A stretch of DNA of 64,000 bases from CAIQIA01 sp945861105. Its GTDB lineage: Bacteria > Cyanobacteriota > Cyanobacteriia > PCC-6307 > Cyanobiaceae. Positions within the stretch are counted from its first letter, which is position 1. Each line of letters begins with the position of its first letter. Both the position numbers and the translations under genes were made by a program. Below are positions 25,938-33,460 of the stretch, piece after piece. The notes beneath the pieces are model-generated. The model had not been told where the DNA came from and did not search any database. It worked only from the letters and a program-made list of their open reading frames with translations. The DNA lies in assembly GCA_947488815.1 (NCBI GenBank), contig CANLCC010000008.1, positions 1-64,000 of the forward strand, in the 5' to 3' direction.

Positions 25938-25987
25938 CAGCCATCGGGGACGGGTACATTCCGCTGCACCTCTCCCCCCGCCCTGTG

Positions 25988-26329
25988 ATGCGTCAGCTGA
26001 ATTTCCTGCTGATCTTCGCCTTCGGCCTGGCCCTGGTGATGTTCACCCTTGAGAACACCACCCCCACAACGGTGCGTCTGCTGCCCGGTAGCAGCTTCAC
26101 CCTGCCCCTGGCGGTGCTGCTGCTGCTGGTGGCCGGCCTGGGGGCGACCGCCGCCTGGGTGTTCGCCGTCTGGACGGGTCTGGTGCGTCAGGCGAGCAGC
26201 GAGCCGCAGCTGGCCGCCCAGCAGGTGCGCATCGAAGAACTGCAGCAGGACGTGGAGCGCTATCGGTCGGCCATGGATGCGCAGCTGCAACTGCTGCCGG
26301 CCGCCGGTCAGACATCGGCCGACCCCTGA
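25988..26329 (+). CDS. LapA-domain (DUF1049) membrane protein
   Basis: The 113-residue protein has two hydrophobic helices (LNFLLIFAFGLALVMFTLEN and LPLAVLLLLVAGLGATAAWV) separated by the NTTPTTVRLLPG turn typical of DUF1049/LapA. A coiled-coil-like tail (QQVRIEELQQDVERYRSA) follows. Envelope assembly has been proposed for this family. TACATT (25955-25960) is a -10 candidate 27 nt before the ATG. A GTG three bases earlier is an equally possible start. Confidence 0.78.
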   Translation: MRQLNFLLIFAFGLALVMFTLENTTPTTVRLLPGSSFTLPLAVLLLLVAGLGATAAWVFAVWTGLVRQASSEPQLAAQQVRIEELQQDVERYRSAMDAQLQLLPAAGQTSADP

Positions 26330-26386
26330 CCCTGGCACGAAGGCCCCAGGGCCGCTACGGTCCGCTCAGTACAAGCTGCGACCCCT

Positions 26387-27268
26387 GTGACCCACGGCGG
26401 GGACCAAGGGGCCCGGGTGGCCATCCGACTGCTCCAGGATGCAGCCGAGCGGGGGGACATCGACCCCTGGGATGTGGATGTGATCGCCGTCATCGACGGC
26501 TTCCTTGACCAGCTGCGCCAGACCCTCGACCTGCCCCGCCAGCTGGCGGCCCTCGGAGGCAGCTACGAGCAGGGGCTGGCGGCCAGCAGCGAGGCTTTCC
26601 TGGCGGCATCGGTGCTGGTGGCGCTCAAGGCCGAACATCTGGAAGAGCGCACCCTGGCCGCAGACGAGGGGGGCGTCGAGGATGGCCTTGAGGCGGAGTT
26701 TGACGACGGCGCCGATCCGGACGGCTGGCCGGCCCGCCTGGCGCTGCCGGCCCGGCCGGAACGGCTGTTGAGCCGCAGACCGGTGGCGCCGCCACCCCAG
26801 CGTCGTCCGGTGAGCCTGGGGGAATTGATCCGCCAGCTGGAGGAGATCGCCAGCCGCCTGGAACAGGAGAGCGGCGACCAGGGCCGCCGCAGTCGGCGCC
26901 CACGCCGCTACAGCGACCGGGAGGCCATCGCCCAGGTGGCGGCCCTGGCCCACCGCGAGAAGCTGCCCGAGACAACGGCGGCCCTGGCCCTGTTCCTGGT
27001 GGGGTGGGAACCCGCTGCCGCGGGCTGCGACTTTGAGGAGCTGGTGCAGGCCTGGGACACCGCCGCCCCGCCGGATCTGGACCGAGACCGGGTGGGGGTG
27101 TTCTGGGCCCTGCTCTTTCTCTGTGCCCAGGGCCGGGTGACCCTGGAGCAGGACCCGGAGGATCTCTTCGGCAGCCTGCGGCTGGCCCGCTGCAATGACA
27201 CCGAGGTTCCGGTGCAGCTCTCCATGGTGGCAGCCGGGACTCCGGCCGAGACGGCAGCTGCGGCCTGA
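26387..27268 (+). CDS. scpA: Segregation and condensation protein A
   Basis: The 293-residue kleisin-type protein has an N-terminal region with IRLLQDAAERGDIDPWDVDV and ASEAFLAASVLVALKAEHLE. The charged middle and the C-terminal winged-helix region (VGVFWALLFLCAQGRVTLEQ) also match. ScpA joins SMC and ScpB to condense chromosomes. The start is GTG 26387; TACGGT (26356-26361) lies 25 nt upstream. SMC and ScpB are not in the window. Confidence 0.83.
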   Translation: MTHGGDQGARVAIRLLQDAAERGDIDPWDVDVIAVIDGFLDQLRQTLDLPRQLAALGGSYEQGLAASSEAFLAASVLVALKAEHLEERTLAADEGGVEDGLEAEFDDGADPDGWPARLALPARPERLLSRRPVAPPPQRRPVSLGELIRQLEEIASRLEQESGDQGRRSRRPRRYSDREAIAQVAALAHREKLPETTAALALFLVGWEPAAAGCDFEELVQAWDTAAPPDLDRDRVGVFWALLFLCAQGRVTLEQDPEDLFGSLRLARCNDTEVPVQLSMVAAGTPAETAAAA

Positions 27269-27308
27269 CAGGCCTTGATACTGTGCCGGCACCTCTGGCA
27301 GGCGACCC

Positions 27309-28505
27309 ATGAAGGCCATGATCCTGGCCGCGGGCAAGGGAACCCGTGTGCGGCCCATCACCCACACCATCCCCAAGCCGATGATTCCGATCCTGCAGAA
27401 GCCGGTGATGGAATTTCTGCTGGAACTCCTGCGCCAGCACGGCTTCACCGAAATCATGGTGAATGTGTCCCACCTGGCCGAGGAAATTGAGAATTACTTC
27501 CGGGATGGCCAACGCTTCGGCGTCGAGATTGCCTACAGCTTCGAGGGTCGTATCGAGGATGGCGAACTGATCGGCCAGGCCCTGGGTTCGGCCGGTGGCC
27601 TCAAGAAGATTCAGGATTTTCAGCGCTTCTTCGATGACACCTTCGTGGTGCTCTGCGGCGATGGCCTGATCGACCTCAACCTCAGTGAAGCCGTCCGCAA
27701 GCATCGCCAGTCAGGGGCCCTCGCCTCGCTCGTGACCAAGCGCGTGCCCCGGGAACAGGTGAGCAGCTATGGCGTGGTGGTGACCGATGACGACGGCAGG
27801 GTCAAGGCCTTCCAGGAAAAACCCTCAGTGGAAGAGGCCCTCAGCACCACCATCAACACCGGCATCTACATCTTTGAGCCGGAGATCTTTGATCACATCC
27901 CCAGCGGCACTCCCTACGACATCGGCAGCGACCTGTTCCCGAAGTTGGTGGAAAACGGGCTGCCGTTCTATGCCTTCCCGATGGAGTTCGAGTGGGTTGA
28001 TATCGGCAAAGTTCCCGATTACTGGCATGCCATCCGGGCCGTGCTGCAAGGGGAAGTGCGGCAGGTGACCATCCCCGGCAAGCAGGTGCGACCCGGCATT
28101 TACACGGGGCTGAACGTGGCCGCCAACTGGGATCGCATCCACGTCGAAGGACCGGTCTATGTGGGGGGGATGACCAAGATCGAAGATGGGGTCACCATCA
28201 TCGGACCGGCCATGATCGGCCCCAGCTGCCACATCTGCAGCGGTGCAACGATCGACAATTCGATCATCTTTGACTACTCGCGCATCGGCACCGGTGTACG
28301 ACTGGTCGAAAAACTGGTGTTCGGCCGTTACTGCGTCGATCGCAGCGGGGACCACATCGACGTGCAGGAGGCCGCCCTCGACTGGCTGATCACCGATGCC
28401 CGCCGGCAGGACCTCATCAAACCTTCGGCGGAGCACAAGGCCCTCGCCGAACTCCTCGGTTCGGACCTAGGCGGACACGGCCCGACTCTGCTGCAGGCCA
28501 GCTGA
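27309..28505 (+). CDS. Sugar-1-phosphate nucleotidyltransferase with left-handed beta-helix tail
   Basis: The 398-residue protein has the N-terminal nucleotidyltransferase signature MILAAGKGTRVRPITHTIPK followed by PMIPILQKPVMEFLLELL and the metal Asp in LCGDGLIDL. Hexapeptide-like repeats (about 255-320) carry KIEDGVTIIGPAMIGPSCHI. It resembles mannose-1-phosphate guanylyl- or glucose-1-phosphate nucleotidyltransferases and could feed polysaccharide synthesis; the sugar is not known. The coding sequence looks less GC-rich than its neighbours by eye. TACTGT (27279-27284) is a -10 candidate. It overlaps convergent metF by 39 nt. Confidence 0.85.
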   Translation: MKAMILAAGKGTRVRPITHTIPKPMIPILQKPVMEFLLELLRQHGFTEIMVNVSHLAEEIENYFRDGQRFGVEIAYSFEGRIEDGELIGQALGSAGGLKKIQDFQRFFDDTFVVLCGDGLIDLNLSEAVRKHRQSGALASLVTKRVPREQVSSYGVVVTDDDGRVKAFQEKPSVEEALSTTINTGIYIFEPEIFDHIPSGTPYDIGSDLFPKLVENGLPFYAFPMEFEWVDIGKVPDYWHAIRAVLQGEVRQVTIPGKQVRPGIYTGLNVAANWDRIHVEGPVYVGGMTKIEDGVTIIGPAMIGPSCHICSGATIDNSIIFDYSRIGTGVRLVEKLVFGRYCVDRSGDHIDVQEAALDWLITDARRQDLIKPSAEHKALAELLGSDLGGHGPTLLQAS

Positions 28506-29423
28506 AGCGGCAAAGGGGAGCAGGGTCGGGGAAGCCTCGACCCCGGCGGCCTCCAGCACCGCCAGGAGGCTCTCCTCGGCCTTGACGGCCATCAGGTGAA
28601 CTCCGGCGGCGATCCCGCGGAAAGTCTCCACCTGCTCGGCCGCGATGCGGATGCCCTCCTGGCGGGGGTCGGAGGCGGCGGCCAGGCGATCGATCAGGTC
28701 CTGGGGAATGGCCGCCCCGGGCACCATCCGGTTGATGAAGGCGGCATTGCGGGCCGATTTGAGCAGAAAGACGCCCGCCAGCACCGGCAGTCCCAGGGGA
28801 TCGGCGATCTCACCACAGAAGCGCCGCAGGGGCTCAGGATGCATGACCATCTGGGTCTGCAGAAAGCGGGCACCGGCTTCAGCCTTGCGGCGGGTACGAC
28901 TGAGCAGACCGCTCCAACTCGGTGACTGGGGGTCGGCGGCGGCACCGGCGAAGAGGCAGGTGGGTCCATCGGCCAGGGGCTGACCCAGCGGATCGATGCC
29001 GGCGTTGAGCTGCTGCACCTGGCGCAGCAGCCGCACCGACTCGAGGTCGTAGACCGACCGGGCCTGGGGCTGGTCGCCGGCCCGCACCGGATCACCGGTG
29101 AGGCAGAGCACGTTGGGAAGCCCAAGGGCATGGGCCCCCAGCAACTCGGCCTGCAGGGCGATGCGGTTGCGATCCCGACAGGTGAGCTGCAGCACCGCCT
29201 CCAGCCCACGGTCCTGCAGCAGCCGGCAGAGGGCCAGGCTGCTCATCCGCATCACCGCCCGGCTGCCGTCAGTGACGTTGAAGGCATGGACCCGGCCGCG
29301 CAGGGCTTCGGCGGCTGCCAGGGCCCGACCGGGATCTCCGCCCCGCGGTGGAGTGATCTCGGCTGTGACCACCGAAACACCCTGCTCCAGGGCCTGCTGC
29401 AGGGTGCTGGAAGCGAATGCCAT
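28467..29423 (-). CDS. metF: Methylenetetrahydrofolate reductase
   Basis: The 318-residue TIM-barrel flavoprotein has VVTAEITPPRGGDP, AFNVTDGSRAVMRMSSLALC, LQLTCRDRNRIALQAELLGA and NVLCLTGDPVRAGDQP. It makes 5-methyl-THF for methionine synthesis. The C-terminal half includes AGARFLQTQMV and GVFLLKSARNAAFINRMVPG. The ATG at 29423 is preferred over an upstream start at 29444. It is divergent from the LuxR-type regulator with 63 bp between them. Confidence 0.9.
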   Translation of the reverse strand: MAFASSTLQQALEQGVSVVTAEITPPRGGDPGRALAAAEALRGRVHAFNVTDGSRAVMRMSSLALCRLLQDRGLEAVLQLTCRDRNRIALQAELLGAHALGLPNVLCLTGDPVRAGDQPQARSVYDLESVRLLRQVQQLNAGIDPLGQPLADGPTCLFAGAAADPQSPSWSGLLSRTRRKAEAGARFLQTQMVMHPEPLRRFCGEIADPLGLPVLAGVFLLKSARNAAFINRMVPGAAIPQDLIDRLAAASDPRQEGIRIAAEQVETFRGIAAGVHLMAVKAEESLLAVLEAAGVEASPTLLPFAASAGLQQSRAVSA

Positions 29424-29454
29424 GGGGAGTCCTCGTGGTCCCATCCTCTCAGAC

Positions 29455-29464
29455 CCCCTAGACT
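29455..29464. promoter_or_regulatory. Overlapping divergent -10-like elements of metF and the PedR-like gene
   Basis: CCCCTAGACT contains TAGACT on the plus strand (22 nt before the regulator ATG) and TAGGGG on the minus strand (31 nt before metF). They overlap in the CTAG centre. The minus-strand element is a weak match to TANNNT. Confidence 0.25.
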
Positions 29465-29486
29465 TTCATGACACAGGCCTGCGGCG

Positions 29487-29747
29487 ATGGCCCAAACCGG
29501 TTCCGGCGCCGCCGGTGTTCACCTCTCGGAACGGGAACTGGAGATCGTCGAATTGGTGGCTGCCGAGCTCACCAATCAGGAAATCGGTCTGCGGCTGTCG
29601 ATCAGCAAGCGCACCGTCGACAATCACATCAGCAACATTCTCACCAAGACCGGCGCCCGCAATCGCGTGGCCCTTGTGAACTGGGCCCTCGACCAGGGCC
29701 GCATCTGCCGGGACGGCTTCAACTGCTGCCATCTGCCGCGCGGCTGA
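29487..29747 (+). CDS. Small LuxR-type regulator, PedR-like
   Basis: The 86-residue protein is almost entirely a LuxR helix-turn-helix: LSERELEIVELVAAELTNQE, then IGLRLSISKRTVDNHISNIL. There is no receiver domain. The C-terminus has cysteines in RICRDGFNCCHLPRG. This layout matches PedR, a small LuxR regulator of Synechocystis whose activity depends on photosynthetic electron transport through thioredoxin and a Cys. The redox role is inferred. Its 3' end overlaps the photolyase gene by 29 nt. Confidence 0.75.
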   Translation: MAQTGSGAAGVHLSERELEIVELVAAELTNQEIGLRLSISKRTVDNHISNILTKTGARNRVALVNWALDQGRICRDGFNCCHLPRG

Positions 29748-31155
29748 GGGCGGCATACACGGCCTTGAATCGTGCCTGCTGGTGCTTGTGGTCAACGATG
29801 GGTGCCGGATAGCCCGGCCGCTCCAGCGGGGCAATCACCCCACTGAGCAGATCAGCCGTGGCCACATGCCGCAGCTCCGGCAGCCAGCGACGGATGTAGG
29901 TCGCCTCAGGATCAAAACGGGCCGCCTGGGTCGCGGGGTTGAAGATGCGCAGGGGCCGCGGATCCATGCCGCTGCTGGCGCTCCACTGCCAGCCGCCGTT
30001 GTTGGCGGCCTGGTCGCCATCAATCTCATGGGCCATGAAGAACGCCTCTCCACAGCGCCAGTCGATGATCAGGTCCTTGACCAGGAAGGAGGCCACCACC
30101 ATCCGGCAACGGTTGTGCATCCAGCCGGTCTCCATGAGCTGGCGCAGGGCCGCGTCGATGATCGGCACCCCGGTGCAGGCCTGCTGCCAGGCCTCCAGCC
30201 GGGCAGGGTCGTTCTCCCAGGGGAAATGGCGCCAGAGGGGGCGGTAAGGACCATCGGCCAGCTCCGGGAAATGGAACAGGGCCTGCTGGTAGAACTCGCG
30301 CCAGGCCAGTTCCTGGCGCCAGACGGTCACCGATTTCTCCTCCTCCTCACTGCGACAGTCGGCGAGGGCTTCGCAGCTCGCCTGCCAGGCGGTGCGGGGG
30401 CCGAGGGTGCCGGCCCGCAGGGCCGCGCTCAGCCCCGAGGTGCCGGCCTCGGCCGGCAGGTTGCGATTCTCGTCGTACCGCCGCAGGGGACCTGCAGCGA
30501 AGGCCCGCAACTGGTCGAGGGCCGGCGCCTCGCCAGGCAGGGCCAGGGGGTCATCGCCGGCGTTCCAGCACTCCCGCGGCGGTTCACTGGCGAGGGGCAG
30601 GGGCCCGAGGGCCACCTCCCACCCCTCGGGCAGGTCCAGCAGATCCACCGGAGCCGGCACCGGCTCCGCCTTGGGCTGACGGTCCCAGGCCCGCCAGTAG
30701 GGGCCATAGACCCGGTAAGGGGCCGCGACGCCCGTGAGCAGCCGCTCGGGCGGCACCAGCAGCTGGTCCCAGTCGGCCGCCACCTGCAGCCCCTGCCGTT
30801 GCAGGGTTTCGGCCAGCCGCCGGTCCCGCTGCCGCACCAGGGGCTCCACATCCCGGTTCCAGGCAACCCCGGTGGCGCCGAGGCTCCGGGCCAGGGCGGG
30901 CAGCAGCTGTTCCGGGTCACCCTCCAGCAGCAGCAGGCGACTGCCGGCCTGGCGCCAGCGCTGCTGCAACTCCCGCAGGCTCTCGAACAGGAACCAGCGG
31001 CGGGAGGGGGCCATGGTGGCCGCCTGCAGTTCAGCGGGATCCAGCACAGCAACGCCCGTCAGGGCCGGGGTGACGGCCGCCATGGCGTGCAGACCCAGGT
31101 TGTCGGCCAGCCGCAGATCACGGCGATGCCAGAACAGCCAGCGGGGGGGCGCCAT
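29719..31155 (-). CDS. phr: Deoxyribodipyrimidine photolyase
   Basis: The 478-residue class I photolyase has an N-terminal antenna domain (WLFWHRRDLRLADNLGLHA). The FAD-binding C-terminal domain has VWRQELAWREFYQQ, DAALRQLMETGWMHNRCRMV, NNGGWQWSASSGMDP and RIFNPATQAARFDPEATYIR. It repairs cyclobutane pyrimidine dimers with light. A cryptochrome is less likely because the photolyase-type RIFNP region is intact. It is followed upstream by a NUDIX gene 6 nt away, so both are probably co-transcribed. Confidence 0.93.
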   Translation of the reverse strand: MAPPRWLFWHRRDLRLADNLGLHAMAAVTPALTGVAVLDPAELQAATMAPSRRWFLFESLRELQQRWRQAGSRLLLLEGDPEQLLPALARSLGATGVAWNRDVEPLVRQRDRRLAETLQRQGLQVAADWDQLLVPPERLLTGVAAPYRVYGPYWRAWDRQPKAEPVPAPVDLLDLPEGWEVALGPLPLASEPPRECWNAGDDPLALPGEAPALDQLRAFAAGPLRRYDENRNLPAEAGTSGLSAALRAGTLGPRTAWQASCEALADCRSEEEEKSVTVWRQELAWREFYQQALFHFPELADGPYRPLWRHFPWENDPARLEAWQQACTGVPIIDAALRQLMETGWMHNRCRMVVASFLVKDLIIDWRCGEAFFMAHEIDGDQAANNGGWQWSASSGMDPRPLRIFNPATQAARFDPEATYIRRWLPELRHVATADLLSGVIAPLERPGYPAPIVDHKHQQARFKAVYAALSRAADGSS

Positions 31156-31161
31156 GGCGGC

Positions 31162-31728
31162 TCAGCCCAGCTGCCTGAGCAGCTGACGGGCCCGGAACCA
31201 GGCGGTGACCGTCTTGCCGTCCAACGGCTCCTCGCCACTGGCCAGGCGGTCATCGAGCTCGGCCGGGGTCAGGGCCAGCACCTCAATGTCCTCGTCGTGG
31301 TCGCCCTGCACCGGCGTCGGCAGGGGCTCCAGATCGCGGGCCATGAACAGATGAATCACCTCATCGGAATACCCCGGACAGGGCAGCAGCAGCCCCAGGT
31401 CATCCCAGCGGCTGGCCCGGTAGCCCGCCTCTTCCTGCAGCTCCCGGTCCATGGCGGCCCGAGGGGGCTCGCCGGGCTCGAGGGTGCCCGCCGGAAATTC
31501 GAGGATGCGGCGTTGGACGGCGAAGCGGTACTGGCGCAGGATCACCACCCTGCCGTCGGGGAGCAGCGGCACCGCCAGGGCCGCCCCCGGATGGCGGATG
31601 CAGCCGTAGGTGCCTTCCACCCCCACCGGCAGCCGCAGCCGCTGGATCTCCATCCGCAGCTTGCGCACCGAGAGGGTGGCCACGACATCGAGAAGTTGCG
31701 CAGGTTCAGGCGCTGGTAGCTCGGCCAT
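31162..31728 (-). CDS. NUDIX hydrolase, ADP-ribose pyrophosphatase-like
   Basis: The 188-residue protein has a canonical NUDIX box in GTLEPGEPPRAAMDRELQEE followed by AGYR. The upstream strand VVILRQYRFAVQRRILEFPA is typical of ADP-ribose or nucleotide-sugar pyrophosphatases. The substrate is inferred. The ATG at 31728 is followed by photolyase 6 nt downstream of its stop, suggesting a repair/housekeeping operon. Confidence 0.85.
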   Translation of the reverse strand: MAELPAPEPAQLLDVVATLSVRKLRMEIQRLRLPVGVEGTYGCIRHPGAALAVPLLPDGRVVILRQYRFAVQRRILEFPAGTLEPGEPPRAAMDRELQEEAGYRASRWDDLGLLLPCPGYSDEVIHLFMARDLEPLPTPVQGDHDEDIEVLALTPAELDDRLASGEEPLDGKTVTAWFRARQLLRQLG

Positions 31729-31784
31729 GGGACCCTGGGCGGCGGCAGAACCTTAGTCGCCCCCGGCCCACGGCGCGGTCAGCC

Positions 31785-32333
31785 TCAGGGGCCCGGCCAG
31801 CCGGGGGGAGGGGGCAGGCGCTCGGGGGCCGGCTCGGGCAGGCGGGGCAGCAGGGCCGCCAGCAGCTCGGCCACGCAGCGGCCGGGGGGAGAATCCGGCT
31901 GGCCAGGCGGCACCAGCCCTGGATCCAGGGCCACCAGCGGTGCGAGCACAAAACTGCGCTCCAGCAACCGCGGATGCGGCAGCACCAGCTGTGGACCGCT
32001 GCGCTGGTGGGACCCGTGCCAGAGCAGATCGAGGTCCAGGGTGCGGGGGCCCCAGGGCTGCAGCCGTTCGCGACCACCGGCCGCCTCCAGGGATTGCAGC
32101 GCCTCGAGCAGCCCCTCGGGGGTGAGGGTCGTGGCGAAGAGCACCACGGCATTGCAGTAAGGGGGCTGCCCGGGCGGCCCCCCCACCGGCGCGGTGCGGT
32201 AGAGCGGTGAGCAGCGGAAACTGTCCGGCGAGGCCAGCTGTTCGAGGGCGCGGGCAGCGGTCACGAGCCGGTCGGGCAGGGGGGGCAGGTTGCCCCCCAG
32301 GCCGACGGCCACAGGCCAGGGTGGCAAGGTCAT
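31785..32333 (-). CDS. folK: HPPK, 6-hydroxymethyl-7,8-dihydropterin pyrophosphokinase
   Basis: The 182-residue folate enzyme begins VAVGLGGNLPPLPDRL and has YRTAPVGGPPGQPPYCNAVV, PRTLDLDLLWHG with the metal aspartates, and LPHPRLLERSFVLAPLVALD. All are HPPK hallmarks. It lies upstream of, and on the same strand as, the NUDIX gene (56 bp apart). It is divergent from the epimerase gene. Confidence 0.93.
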   Translation of the reverse strand: MTLPPWPVAVGLGGNLPPLPDRLVTAARALEQLASPDSFRCSPLYRTAPVGGPPGQPPYCNAVVLFATTLTPEGLLEALQSLEAAGGRERLQPWGPRTLDLDLLWHGSHQRSGPQLVLPHPRLLERSFVLAPLVALDPGLVPPGQPDSPPGRCVAELLAALLPRLPEPAPERLPPPPGWPGP

Positions 32334-32413
32334 GCTGGTAGGGTCGGCGGTTGACCGCCGGGGCTGGTTCGCCGGGCCACCGACGATCTGCGGCCCCGGG
32401 GCACCGACGCCTG

Positions 32414-33421
32414 ATGACGATTCTCGTGACCGGCGCCGCCGGATTCATCGGCTTCCATCTCTGTCAGCGGCTGCTGGACCGCGGAGACACGGTCACGGGC
32501 CTCGACAACCTCAACGCTTACTACGACCCGGCGCTCAAGCAGGCCCGCCTGGATCTGCTGCAGGGGCGGCAGGGGTTCTCCTTCGCGCGGCAGGACCTGG
32601 AGGACGGCGAGGCGATGGCCGCCCTGTTCGCCCGGCACCGACCGCAGCGGGTGGTGCATCTGGCCGCCCAGGCCGGAGTGCGCCATTCGATCGACAACCC
32701 GGCGGCCTACGTGCAGAGCAACCTGGTGGGGTTCGGTCATGTGCTGGAAGGCTGCCGCCACGGCGGCGTGACCCATCTCGTCTACGCCAGCAGCAGCTCG
32801 GTCTACGGCGGCAACACCCGGCTGCCCTTCAGCGAGGACCAGGGAGTGGACCATCCGGTGAGCCTCTACGCCGCCAGCAAGAAGGCGAATGAACTGATGG
32901 CGCACACCTACAGCCATCTCTACGGGCTGCCGGCCACCGGCCTGCGCTTCTTCACGGTGTACGGACCCTGGGGGCGCCCCGACATGGCGCTGTTCCGCTT
33001 CACCCAGGCCATCCTGGCGGGTGAGCCCATCGACCTTTACAACCATGGGGAGATGGTGCGCGACTTCACCTACATCGACGACATTGTCGAAGGCGTGGTG
33101 CGGGTGCTGGACAGGCCCGCAACGGCGGATCCCGACTTCGATGCAGACCATCCCCACCCCGGCCGCAGCTGGGCGCCCCACCGGCTGTTCAACATCGGGA
33201 ACGCCAGCCCCACCCCGCTGCTGACCTATGTCGAGGCCCTCGAGCAGGCCCTCGACCGCCCCGCCCAGCGGCGGCTGCTGCCCCTCCAGCCGGGCGATGT
33301 GCCGGCCACAGCGGCCGACACCAGCGCCCTGGAGGCCTGGACGGGCTTCCGGCCAGCCACCCCCGTGCGCGAGGGGGTCGCCCGCTTCGTGGCCTGGTAT
33401 CGCGCCTTCTATCAGGTGTGA
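32414..33421 (+). CDS. NAD-dependent nucleotide-sugar epimerase (UDP-glucuronate 4-epimerase-like)
   Basis: The 335-residue short-chain dehydrogenase/reductase has NAD site ILVTGAAGFIGFHLCQRLL, Ser in YASSSSVYGGN, the YxxxK pair in SLYAASKKANELMAHTYSH, and LRFFTVYGPWGRPDMA. The last motif and the DNLNAYYDPALKQAR sequence are typical of GalE-like UDP-glucuronate/galacturonate epimerases. It likely supplies uronic acids for surface polysaccharide. The ATG at 32414 matches the family start. TAGGGT (32339-32344) is a far-upstream -10 candidate. Confidence 0.88.
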   Translation: MTILVTGAAGFIGFHLCQRLLDRGDTVTGLDNLNAYYDPALKQARLDLLQGRQGFSFARQDLEDGEAMAALFARHRPQRVVHLAAQAGVRHSIDNPAAYVQSNLVGFGHVLEGCRHGGVTHLVYASSSSVYGGNTRLPFSEDQGVDHPVSLYAASKKANELMAHTYSHLYGLPATGLRFFTVYGPWGRPDMALFRFTQAILAGEPIDLYNHGEMVRDFTYIDDIVEGVVRVLDRPATADPDFDADHPHPGRSWAPHRLFNIGNASPTPLLTYVEALEQALDRPAQRRLLPLQPGDVPATAADTSALEAWTGFRPATPVREGVARFVAWYRAFYQV

Positions 33422-33460
33422 GCCGGGGGCTGCCCTAGGGTCCCAGTCCTTGGTGTTCCC

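Noticed and set aside
29782..31719. Plus-strand open frame (about 645 codons) opposite photolyase and the NUDIX gene
   Set aside because: It is a GC-driven shadow; the minus-strand proteins have clear motifs along the whole length.
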